Assembly: GCA_948469885.1 (NCBI GenBank)
Contig: CAOKMT010000008.1
Location: 1 to 64,000 of the forward strand
DNA from: an uncultured Sporosarcina sp.
Lineage (GTDB): Bacteria; Bacillota; Bacilli; Bacillales_A; Planococcaceae
Reading direction: 5' to 3'
DNA: 64,000 nucleotides
A program made the translations under genes and the position numbers. The stretch's first letter is position 1; the number at the start of each line of letters is the position of its first letter. Positions 57,149 through 64,000 of this stretch are shown here, one piece after another. Under the pieces are notes generated by a model, which saw nothing but the letters and a program-made list of their open reading frames with translations, made no database searches and was not told where the DNA came from.

Positions 57149-59560
57149 ATGGCAACGACAGAAAAAACATTGCAAATTCAAGGGATGACTTGTACGGCTT
57201 GTGCCAACCGGATCGAAAAAACACTTTCGAAAATGGAAGGCGTTGAGCGAGCAAATGTCAACTATGCCCTTGAAAGATCGACAATTGTCTACGATCCGGA
57301 AAAAACGGGTGTCAGTGATTTCGAAGAGAAGATTGAGAAACTCGGCTATCATGTCGTGCAAGAGCAAGTGAGCTTCGATGTATCCGGCATGACGTGTGCG
57401 GCATGTGCGACCAAAATCGAAAAACGGATCAATAAAATGGAAGGCGTTTCCAAAGCGACGATGAACTTCGCGCTTGAAAAGTTGGCCGTCGATTATGATC
57501 GCAAACAAGTACAACCGCAAGAAATGATGGCGGTCGTTAAGAAAATGGGCTATGAATTGATATTGGAACAAGATGATGAAAGCAAAATAGACCATAAGGA
57601 AGCAGAGATTAAAAAACAGCAACGTAAGTTCATTTTCTCGCTCATCTTGACATTCCCGTTGTTATGGACGATGGTGGCGCATTTTGAATTTCTGTCATTC
57701 ATTTACATGCCGAATATTTTGATGAATCCTTGGTTACAACTTGCGCTCGCGACACCGGTTCAATTTATTGTAGGGGCACAATTTTATAAAGGTGCTTACA
57801 CTTCTTTACGCAATAAAAGTGCCAATATGGACGTTCTCGTCGCACTCGGTACGAGTGCCGCCTATTTTTACAGTTTATATTTATCATTCGAATGGGTGAA
57901 AGGCGGAAAAGTGGGAGAGCCGGAGCTTTATTTTGAAGCAGCAGCAGTCATCATCACATTGATCGTGCTTGGGAAGCTGTTCGAGGTTCGTGCAAAAGGA
58001 AAGACGAGTCAAGCGATTCAAAAACTGCTCGGGTTACAAGCGAAAACAGCCCGTGTTTTGAGAGATGGCGTTGAGCAAGAAATCTCGATAGAAGAAGTGA
58101 TCACAGGGGATATCGTACTTGTCAAACCTGGAGAAAAAATTCCAGTTGACGGGGAAATTATCGAAGGGCATTCTGCTGTGGACGAATCAATGCTTACAGG
58201 AGAAAGTATTCCAATTGATAAAGTTGCTGGAGATGCAGTTATCGGTGCGACAATCAATAAGAATGGATCTTTGCAAATAAAGGCAACAAAAGTCGGGAAA
58301 GAAACAGCACTCGCCCAAATCGTCAAAGTCGTAGAGGAAGCGCAAGGCTCGAAAGCCGATATTCAACGATTGGCCGATAAAATATCGGGTGTTTTCGTCC
58401 CTGCTGTTGTCGGTATCGCGCTTGTCACATTTCTCATTTGGTATTTTGTGGTGGCACCAGGCGATTTCCGTTCGGCACTCGTTCCAACGATTTCTATTTT
58501 AGTGATCGCTTGCCCCTGTGCGCTCGGTTTGGCGACGCCAACTTCGATCATGGCTGGTTCGGGAAGAGCAGCTGAAATGGGCGTCCTTTTTAAAGGCGGC
58601 GAACACTTGGAGCATACGCAGTCCATCGACACAGTCGTCTTGGATAAGACGGGTACCGTGACCAAAGGAGAGCCTGCGCTAACAAATATGATGACGGCGG
58701 ATGGTTTTGTAGAGAAAGAAGTATTGCAACTGACAGCAACAGCTGAAAACCAATCAGAACACCCACTGGCGCAAGCAATTGTGAAAGGTGTCCAGGAAAA
58801 AGGGATTGCCTTATTGGAAGCAGACAGTTTCGAAGCGCTCCCAGGTTATGGGATTCAAGCTGTTGTGAATGGACAAGAAATTCTTGTCGGTACAAGAAAG
58901 TTGATGAATGAACAGCAAATCGACTTATTGAATTTTGAAGAAAAGATGGTGAAGCTGGAGAACGAAGGAAAAACGGCGATGCTTATTGCCATCGATGCCC
59001 GTATTGCAGGCGTTATCGCGGTTGCTGATACGGTGAAAGAAACATCGGCAGTCGCGATTTCCCGGATGCAACAACTTGGACTCGATGTCATTATGCTGAC
59101 GGGGGACAATACGCGGACGGCCCAAGCGATTGCTGATGAAGTCGGCATTTCGACAGTCATTGCGGAAGTGCTCCCTGAACAGAAAAGTGAAGAGATCCAA
59201 AAACTCCAAGAAGCGGGGAAAAACGTCGCGATGGTCGGAGACGGCATTAACGACGCACCAGCATTGGCAGTGGCGAATATTGGAATGGCAGTCGGAACAG
59301 GTACGGATATCGCGATTGAAGCCGCGGACATTACGCTTATGCGCGGTGACCTAAACAGTGTCGCAGATGCGATCATTATGAGTCGAAAAACAATGCGCAA
59401 CATTAAGCAAAACTTATTCTTCGCATTTTTCTACAACACGGTCGGTATTCCAATCGCAGCGCTCGGCTTGCTTGCCCCATGGGTAGCCGGCGCAGCGATG
59501 GCGTTCAGTTCAGTTTCAGTTGTATTGAACGCACTTCGATTACAACGGATGAAATTTTAA
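57149..59560 (+). CDS. copA: Copper-exporting P-type ATPase CopA
   Basis: An 803-residue P1B-type ATPase. Two N-terminal HMA domains bind Cu(I) (GMTCTAC at about 12-18, GMTCAAC at about 80-86). Eight membrane helices follow, with the ion-binding CPC in [15 protein letters not shown]. The actuator TGES (SMLTGESIP), the phosphorylation site DKTGT and the hinge [10 protein letters not shown] are intact. I chose ATG 57149 because AGGAGGAAAG precedes it; a longer frame from 57080 would include the CsoR box. It exports cytosolic Cu(I), fed by CopZ. Confidence 0.97.
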   Translation: MATTEKTLQIQGMTCTACANRIEKTLSKMEGVERANVNYALERSTIVYDPEKTGVSDFEEKIEKLGYHVVQEQVSFDVSGMTCAACATKIEKRINKMEGVSKATMNFALEKLAVDYDRKQVQPQEMMAVVKKMGYELILEQDDESKIDHKEAEIKKQQRKFIFSLILTFPLLWTMVAHFEFLSFIYMPNILMNPWLQLALATPVQFIVGAQFYKGAYTSLRNKSANMDVLVALGTSAAYFYSLYLSFEWVKGGKVGEPELYFEAAAVIITLIVLGKLFEVRAKGKTSQAIQKLLGLQAKTARVLRDGVEQEISIEEVITGDIVLVKPGEKIPVDGEIIEGHSAVDESMLTGESIPIDKVAGDAVIGATINKNGSLQIKATKVGKETALAQIVKVVEEAQGSKADIQRLADKISGVFVPAVVGIALVTFLIWYFVVAPGDFRSALVPTISILVIACPCALGLATPTSIMAGSGRAAEMGVLFKGGEHLEHTQSIDTVVLDKTGTVTKGEPALTNMMTADGFVEKEVLQLTATAENQSEHPLAQAIVKGVQEKGIALLEADSFEALPGYGIQAVVNGQEILVGTRKLMNEQQIDLLNFEEKMVKLENEGKTAMLIAIDARIAGVIAVADTVKETSAVAISRMQQLGLDVIMLTGDNTRTAQAIADEVGISTVIAEVLPEQKSEEIQKLQEAGKNVAMVGDGINDAPALAVANIGMAVGTGTDIAIEAADITLMRGDLNSVADAIIMSRKTMRNIKQNLFFAFFYNTVGIPIAALGLLAPWVAGAAMAFSSVSVVLNALRLQRMKF

Positions 59561-60096
59561 GGATTTTTGTGAAGTGGGTCATTTTCACGCATAGAGTGGT
59601 CAATAAAGATAAAGCGTCGGTCGTAAAATGAAAGTCGAGCATCCATATTTTTGCGAGTCGTTTTAGTTGGGCACGAATGACCTGCGTGAAAAATAGACAG
59701 TTTTACTAGTAATAAAATTTGAGAAAGGGGGCCATCGTGCCTCCTTTTTACATACCAATTTATATAGGAGGATGGGATTCTAGTAATTTTCATTCTTAGG
59801 GTGCTTGTCCTAAAGAACTCTTTGCTTTGCTCCTAGATTATGGTATCTTTAAATCAGAAGCTTTCGGGATATGGACGAAAAGGACTAGGGATTTTGGGGT
59901 TAAAATTGTCGGAATCATCCGAAGTGAGTGAACAAACAGAATGGGTGGATGTGTTAGGAGATTTGGGGAATCTCTATTCATTTTCACGCTAACTCTCGAT
60001 TTTCTTTTAGGTACTTATGACTCTTTCCATAGGTTCGAAGTCCATCGAAATGCAACCGACAAGCGTTTTTATTATTGATTACGAGGGGGAAATGGT
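59561..60096 (+). other. ~535-bp intergenic region after copA
   Basis: Apart from the terminator at 59724-59750 I see no gene. The right part, before the amino acid transporter, has no recognisable riboswitch or T-box. Short ORFs here lack ribosome sites. Confidence 0.4.
59724..59750 (+). terminator. Probable terminator of the cop cluster
   Basis: GGGGGC and GCCTCC pair around CATCGT (one G-T pair) and TTTTT follows. It lies about 165 nt after the copA stop. Confidence 0.6.
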
Positions 60097-60972
60097 ATGA
60101 GAAAAACAATGTTATGGATTTTACTCGTTTTTGGGTTCGCTTTTATTTTAGCGGCATGTGGTGCAGAGGAGAAGCCTTCTGCGGGAGACGATTCTTCTTC
60201 AGGCACTGATTCAGATGTGGAAACAGATGCAGACACGGATGCGGAGAAAGTGGTTGTGCAAGTTGGAACAAGTCCGACGTATCCACCGTTTGAATCAGAA
60301 GAACAAGGGGAGCTCGTCGGTTTTGATATCGCTTTAATTGAAAAAATTGCAGAAATCGAAGACTTTGAGGTCGAATTTTCAAATATGCAGTTCGATGGGC
60401 TAATTCCTGCGTTAAAGTCTGGCCAACTTGATGTTGTCGTCGGGGCACTTTCGATTACTGACAAACGGATGGAAAGTGTTGATTTTTCCAATGCCTATTA
60501 TGAATCTGGTCTTTCCATTCTTACGAAGCCCGACGCAGGTATTTCTGGTTTTGATGATTTGAAAGGAAAACTGATCGGTGTCCAGAAAGGGACGTCTTCC
60601 TATAATTATATGGTAGCGAACGGCATTGAAGATCATGATATTAAACAATACGCTGATATTAGTACAGCTTATAACACGATGGAAAATGGCGGGGTGGATG
60701 CTATTTTATATGATAATCCATCCAATATTAATTATCTGAATGAACAAGATACGGACGCCGAAATTATTGGAGATATTTTAGCGGGTGAATTTTACGGAAT
60801 TGCAGTGAATCCAAAAAAGAAGGAGCTACTTGATAAAATCAATGACGGACTCGCAAAAATCCAAGAAAACGGCACGTACGAACAATTATTTGATGAGTAC
60901 TTAAATGGAGAAAAGAACGGATTCGTGGAAGGAGTATTAAAACCTGAAGAAGTCGTGATATCCGTCGATTAA
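60097..60972 (+). CDS. Polar amino acid ABC transporter substrate-binding lipoprotein
   Basis: A 291-residue class II binding lipoprotein (lipobox FILAACGAE, Cys at about 21) followed by an acidic Ser/Asp linker (about 25-48). The core has VQVGTSPTYPPFESEEQGEL, VGFDIALIEKIAE, GLIPALKSGQLDVVVGALSI and ITDKRMESVDFSNAYYESGL, typical of glutamine/histidine/lysine-type binding proteins. ATG 60097 follows AGGGGG. The permease and ATPase genes follow, but a hairpin element of about 115 bp separates them from this gene. The amino acid bound is not predictable. Confidence 0.9.
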   Translation: MRKTMLWILLVFGFAFILAACGAEEKPSAGDDSSSGTDSDVETDADTDAEKVVVQVGTSPTYPPFESEEQGELVGFDIALIEKIAEIEDFEVEFSNMQFDGLIPALKSGQLDVVVGALSITDKRMESVDFSNAYYESGLSILTKPDAGISGFDDLKGKLIGVQKGTSSYNYMVANGIEDHDIKQYADISTAYNTMENGGVDAILYDNPSNINYLNEQDTDAEIIGDILAGEFYGIAVNPKKKELLDKINDGLAKIQENGTYEQLFDEYLNGEKNGFVEGVLKPEEVVISVD

Positions 60973-61010
60973 TGTTGATTTACTCTCGTTTTACAACGAA
61001 TAAAAGAATA

Positions 61011-61125
61011 GCAATGTCCAGCGAAGGCGCTGACAATGGGGAGAGTCCCGAAGCCATAGCCATAAGCCTCTTAGCATAGCTCTATTTAATGCTTCGGAAT
61101 GTCTCCCCTAGCGTCGGGCATTGTC
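61011..61125. repeat. Long hairpin element inside the amino acid ABC operon
   Basis: GACAATGGGGAGAGTCCCGA with AGC at the left pairs with GCTTCGG-TCTCCCC-ATTGTC at the right; the right arm carries an extra CTAGCGTCGGG insert. AGCG/CGCT adds a small hairpin at the left end. The block sits between the binding protein gene and the permease gene. Confidence 0.55.
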
Positions 61126-61185
61126 ACGAAATCAATTGTACGAGTGATTATTCAAGGTTTTCTTTTCAGAGGGGAAGCGGTAAAG

Positions 61186-61854
61186 TTGCAAGTGGTTTTG
61201 GATAACTTTCCACAAATTATGGAAGGTCTCAAATTAACAATCTATTACTCAATCGCAGCGATTATACTAGCCGTTATATTTGGTTTGATCACTGCTTTGA
61301 TGAAACTTTCCAAATCGAAAGTTTTACGCGGCTTTGCGACCGTTTATATTGAGGTTTTCCGGTCTACACCATTATTGGTCCAATTATTTTTTATCGTTTT
61401 CGGATTGGCCGGTGTATTGCCGGTGAACGAATGGTTTGGGCAAAGATCATACCCAATTATCGCGGCAACATTGACACTCGCGTTACATGAAGGCGCCTAT
61501 ATCTCGGAAATTATTCGAGCGGGTATACTGGGCGTTGATCGGGGACAGAAAGAAGCTGCGGCAAGCATTGGTATGACTGAACTTCAAACGATGCGACATG
61601 TTGTTTTGCCACAAGCTTTCAAACGGATGATCCCGCCGCTTGTCAATCAGTCGGCACAAACGATAAAAGATACATCTTTGTTAGCGCCAATTGGGATTAT
61701 TGAAATGGTATATAGGGGACAAATCATTATTTCTTCCACTTTCGAGCCGTTTGCCATTTGGGTCGTCATCGGCATTTTGTATTTTATCCTTATCTTTTCT
61801 ATTTCCCAATTTGCCGGCTATCTCGAAAGGAGGATGCAACTTGATCAGCGTTGA
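61186..61854 (+). CDS. Polar amino acid ABC transporter permease
   Basis: A 222-residue HisM/GlnP-type permease with five membrane helices. The EAA coupling loop is [20 protein letters not shown], with [20 protein letters not shown] at the start. I place the start at TTG 61186 (GAGGGGAAG in front), which gives the normal family length. An in-frame ATG at 61099 would lie inside the repeat and add an unusual tail. Its end overlaps the ATPase gene by 14 nt. Confidence 0.88.
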   Translation: MQVVLDNFPQIMEGLKLTIYYSIAAIILAVIFGLITALMKLSKSKVLRGFATVYIEVFRSTPLLVQLFFIVFGLAGVLPVNEWFGQRSYPIIAATLTLALHEGAYISEIIRAGILGVDRGQKEAAASIGMTELQTMRHVVLPQAFKRMIPPLVNQSAQTIKDTSLLAPIGIIEMVYRGQIIISSTFEPFAIWVVIGILYFILIFSISQFAGYLERRMQLDQR

Positions 61855-62563
61855 GAACCTTCATAAGTCGTTTGGTGAATTGGAAATTTTAAAAGGCATT
61901 GATGTGCAAATCGCGAATCAGGAAGTTGTCGTCGTCATAGGGCCTTCAGGTAGCGGTAAAAGTACATTTCTACGCTGTTTAAACGGGCTGGAAGAAGCGA
62001 CGAGTGGGCGAATCGAAATTGCCGGCATGGAACTGACATCGCCTAAAACAAGTATTCACCAATTAAGGCAGCATGTCGGTATGTGTTTTCAGCAATTTAA
62101 TTTGTTCAAACATTTAACGATTATGGAGAACATTACACTCGGACCGATAAAAGTCTTGAAGAAAAGTAAAGCGGAGAGCGAAGAATTAGCCCGTACGCTT
62201 TTAAAAAAGGTCGGATTGCAAGAGAAGGAAAAAAACTATCCAGATCAACTTTCAGGCGGGCAACAACAACGGGTTGCGATTGCAAGGGCATTGGCGATGA
62301 AACCGAAAGTGATGTTATTTGACGAACCGACATCCGCACTTGATCCTGAAATGGTCGGTGAAGTTTTGAATGTCATGCGTGATCTTGCGAAGGAAGGGAT
62401 GACGATGGTCGTCGTTACGCATGAAATGGGGTTTGCCCGTGAAGTAGGGAACCGGGTGCTCTTTCTGGATGGCGGCTATCTCGTCGAAGAAGGTACGCCT
62501 GCTGAGATTTTCGGCAATCCGAAAGAACAGCGGACTCAAAACTTTTTAGAAAAGGTATTATAA
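61841..62563 (+). CDS. Polar amino acid ABC transporter ATPase
   Basis: A 240-residue ABC ATPase of the GlnQ/HisP type. Walker A is GPSGSGKST, the Q-loop CFQQFNLF, the signature LSGGQQQR, Walker [14 protein letters not shown], and the switch His THEMGFA. The start is TTG 61841 with AAAGGAGG at 7-nt spacing. It lies inside the permease end, so translation is coupled. It powers import by the two preceding gene products. Confidence 0.95.
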   Translation: MISVENLHKSFGELEILKGIDVQIANQEVVVVIGPSGSGKSTFLRCLNGLEEATSGRIEIAGMELTSPKTSIHQLRQHVGMCFQQFNLFKHLTIMENITLGPIKVLKKSKAESEELARTLLKKVGLQEKEKNYPDQLSGGQQQRVAIARALAMKPKVMLFDEPTSALDPEMVGEVLNVMRDLAKEGMTMVVVTHEMGFAREVGNRVLFLDGGYLVEEGTPAEIFGNPKEQRTQNFLEKVL

Positions 62564-62623
62564 AATTACAGTTGAGACAATAAGTGTTTTACTGAAAGAC
62601 AGAAAACCGTAATCATGGTGAAA

Positions 62624-62669
62624 AACAGACGAAGGAAAGCAAGATATTTTCCTTCATCTGTTCTGTTTT
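62624..62669 (+). terminator. Terminator of the amino acid ABC operon
   Basis: ACAGACGAAGGAAA pairs with TTTCCTTCATCTGT (one mismatch) around a 9-nt loop, followed by TCTGTTTT. Confidence 0.75.
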
Positions 62670-62717
62670 AGAGATATAGAACAATAAGGAATCGGGATTT
62701 TGAAGTGGGGATTTGCA

Positions 62718-63434
62718 TCATTCAACAACTTCAAAGGTTTTCAACATGTGATGAAAACGGGCACCGTGTCCTTCTGCTGCTTCTAGGAAGTACTTTTCTT
62801 GAATGATGAAGCTTCCGTTCTTTCCATTACTTATTACATAAGCATGGACGACTTCTGCGTCCCAATCCTTGCCGTTAATACCATGCAACAAAAATCCTTC
62901 GACAGGCTCTATGACCGTTTCAATTTCCAGCGGATCAGGAAAATCATTTTGTAGCTTTTCTTCTAGTTGCTTCACTGCCACTTCAGGCGATATGTCGACA
63001 ACTTGCTTAATTTCGATGGATACTTCGGGGTAATTTTCAGGCAGTGGTTCTACGGTCGTAATGAGATCTGATGCATCGCCCTCTAGCATTTTATAGCGCG
63101 TTTCGTCCAAGTAAATGACGTAGTCTGCATGAGCGCCTTTGTGTAGATGGACGTTCGTTTTCTCTTCTTGCCCTTCAATGTTTTGAATCGTTTCTTTTTC
63201 GGGGACGAATAAATCTTTAATATTTTTCATCATAGCTATTCCCGGATTCGTTTGTAAGCTAAATAGTAGGAAAATTGCTACCAAAGCCACAAGGAATACA
63301 ATTTTTTTCTTTTTCCTTCTTTTTTCTTCGGACAAAGTAGCCTCAATTCGATGCCAAATTTCTTCTTTCATTTTCTCTTCTTCGGGATATTTTTGCTTCA
63401 GTGCTTCTTTCATTAATTTATCGAAATCATTCAT
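62718..63434 (-). CDS. Anti-sigma-type membrane protein beside a truncated sigma gene
   Basis: A 238-residue single-pass protein. A cytoplasmic N-terminus of about 43 residues (EEEKMKEEIWHRIEATLSEE, then a run of Lys/Arg) is followed by a membrane segment (about 45-60, IVFLVALVAIFLLFSL) and a beta-rich outside domain. This is the layout of Bacilli ECF anti-sigma factors. The ATG overlaps, by 4 nt, the stop of a sigma gene that has lost everything but region 4. The protein itself is intact but has no visible sigma partner. It may be under decay, or hold another sigma factor. Confidence 0.72.
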   Translation of the reverse strand: MNDFDKLMKEALKQKYPEEEKMKEEIWHRIEATLSEEKRRKKKKIVFLVALVAIFLLFSLQTNPGIAMMKNIKDLFVPEKETIQNIEGQEEKTNVHLHKGAHADYVIYLDETRYKMLEGDASDLITTVEPLPENYPEVSIEIKQVVDISPEVAVKQLEEKLQNDFPDPLEIETVIEPVEGFLLHGINGKDWDAEVVHAYVISNGKNGSFIIQEKYFLEAAEGHGARFHHMLKTFEVVE

Positions 63435-63631
63435 TGTATGCCTTCCTCCTTTCTAAGATTAATTAGTTGTTCCTTCAACCACTTTCTTCCTTTGAACAGT
63501 CGTGACTTAACGGTATTGTGGTTTAACGAAAGGATCTGGACGATTTCTTTTTCCGTAAACCCTTTAATTTCTTTATCAAGTTTTTGGTCTCCATCCGTCT
63601 TACCCTCCTCTCCGTCCCCATTTTGTTGCTT
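63431..63631 (-). pseudogene. Truncated ECF sigma factor (region 4 only)
   Basis: The frame ending in TGA 63431 encodes about 46 residues of sigma region 4, with EIKGFTEKEIVQILSLNHNT and VKSRLFKGRKWLKEQL. Further upstream the reading frame turns into non-sigma sequence (KQQNGDGEEGKTDGDQKLD) and hits TAG TAA. No in-frame start with a ribosome site exists, and regions 1-2 are missing up to the next gene. The 5' two thirds were probably deleted. Confidence 0.8.
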
Positions 63632-63640
63632 TTACTATAT

Positions 63641-63657
63641 ATACCCCCACTTCTTAT
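63641..63657. promoter_or_regulatory. CsoR-like copper box next to the sigma deletion junction
   Basis: ATACCCCCACTTCTTAT shares its first ten bases with the copA-proximal box (57119) and sits where the truncated sigma gene breaks off. It could be chance or part of a lost copper gene. Weak. Confidence 0.25.
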
Positions 63658-63757
63658 AGAAAGTTTTCAAAGTGACGAAATCATTTCATATCCGGTTCGT
63701 AAAGTGTACATACTGAATAATGGGTAAGTCGATTTTTAAAGGATAGGGGAGGACGTT

Positions 63758-64000
63758 TTGAAGATTGTAGCGATGGTTGGGAGTTTGCGGAAAGATTCAT
63801 ACAATAGGCAGTTAGTGAAAACACTTGAGAAGAGATACCAACATCTTTTTGAAGTGGACATCGTCGATATTGGCGTCTTGCCTTACTACAATGAGGATGA
63901 AGAAATGAATCCTCCGATAGAAGTGGATAGTTTTAAAAAGAAAATTGCTGAATCGGATGGTGTTCTAATCAGTACACCTGAATTTAACTGGTCTATCCCG
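63758..64000 (+). CDS. NADPH-dependent FMN reductase, 3' part missing
   Basis: The first 81 codons of a flavodoxin-like reductase cut by the window end. The FMN loop is KIVAMVGSLRKDSYNRQLVK and the second loop is VLISTPEFNWSIP, both typical of the SsuE/YieF-type NADPH-dependent FMN reductase family. The start is TTG 63758 with AGGGGAGG just ahead. It is a third member of this family in the window, not part of the quinone-stress cluster by position. Possible substrates are quinones, chromate or azo compounds. Confidence 0.85.
   Translation, partial: MKIVAMVGSLRKDSYNRQLVKTLEKRYQHLFEVDIVDIGVLPYYNEDEEMNPPIEVDSFKKKIAESDGVLISTPEFNWSIP

Noticed and set aside
61099..61185. Longer N-terminus for the amino acid permease, and for the ATPase from 61691
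   Set aside because: The permease extension lies partly in the hairpin element and makes the protein too long. The ATPase extension is an out-of-frame reading of the permease gene. TTG 61186 and TTG 61841 have good ribosome sites.

Overview
The window reads as a chromosomal segment of a low-to-moderate GC, endospore-forming Bacillales. A spore photoproduct lyase, a small Gln/Asn-rich spore-type protein, a QoxABCD quinol oxidase, SigV/RsiV and YkkCD-like genes, and strong AAGGAGG-type ribosome binding sites all point there. A Sporosarcina/Planococcaceae-like genome is my best guess, but no rRNA is present to prove it. No tRNA, rRNA, CRISPR array, prophage or intact transposase was found.

Layout. 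1-5.3 kb: an ECF sigma factor with its putative regulator (cut by the window edge), a TetR/MFS efflux pair and a soluble PAS-MCP chemoreceptor. 5.5-8.6 kb: a two-gene c-di-GMP operon (PAS-PAS-GGDEF, PAS-GGDEF-EAL). 8.8-19.3 kb: a large electrophile/quinone-stress region with DoxX, an MhqR-like MarR repressor, two ring-cleaving VOC dioxygenases, several flavin reductases, an LLM monooxygenase and a Tat-exported GMC dehydrogenase pair. It also holds a guanidine-I riboswitch with a YkkC/YkkD exporter. 19.7-28 kb: splB, small spore-type and membrane proteins, a DUF3100/M20 amidohydrolase operon and an aldehyde dehydrogenase. 28-32 kb: PhzF with a divergent MocR regulator, and SigV/RsiV. 32.9-36.7 kb: qoxABCD. 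37-46 kb: an AbgT transporter, a third ECF sigma/regulator pair, and a Fur-controlled FeuABC-type siderophore operon with an esterase. 46-54 kb: coaA, a GabR-like regulator with divergent gabT/gabP-like genes, a VLRF1-type protein and ogt. 54-59.6 kb: a metal island (CzrA/CzcD, then CopZ, glutaredoxin, CsoR, CopZ, CopA). 60-64 kb: a polar amino-acid ABC transporter, an anti-sigma-like gene whose sigma partner is truncated, and a partial FMN reductase.

Most notable non-gene signals. (1) Three promoters (PAS-MCP, doxX, marR) share one composite layout: a CTYGAATTCRAG-type palindrome centred 15.5 bp upstream of the -35, plus an ATCACTT/AAGTGAT palindrome over the spacer and -10. Related palindromes sit just downstream of the promoters of the c-di-GMP operon and the second dioxygenase. 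This suggests that one MhqR-like regulon links quinone stress to chemotaxis and c-di-GMP signalling. (2) A ~52-bp twin-hairpin element occurs three times with compensatory base changes in the stems. (3) Two short elements resemble group II intron domain V/VI remnants. (4) Several decayed genes are visible, including an ECF sigma factor reduced to its region 4.
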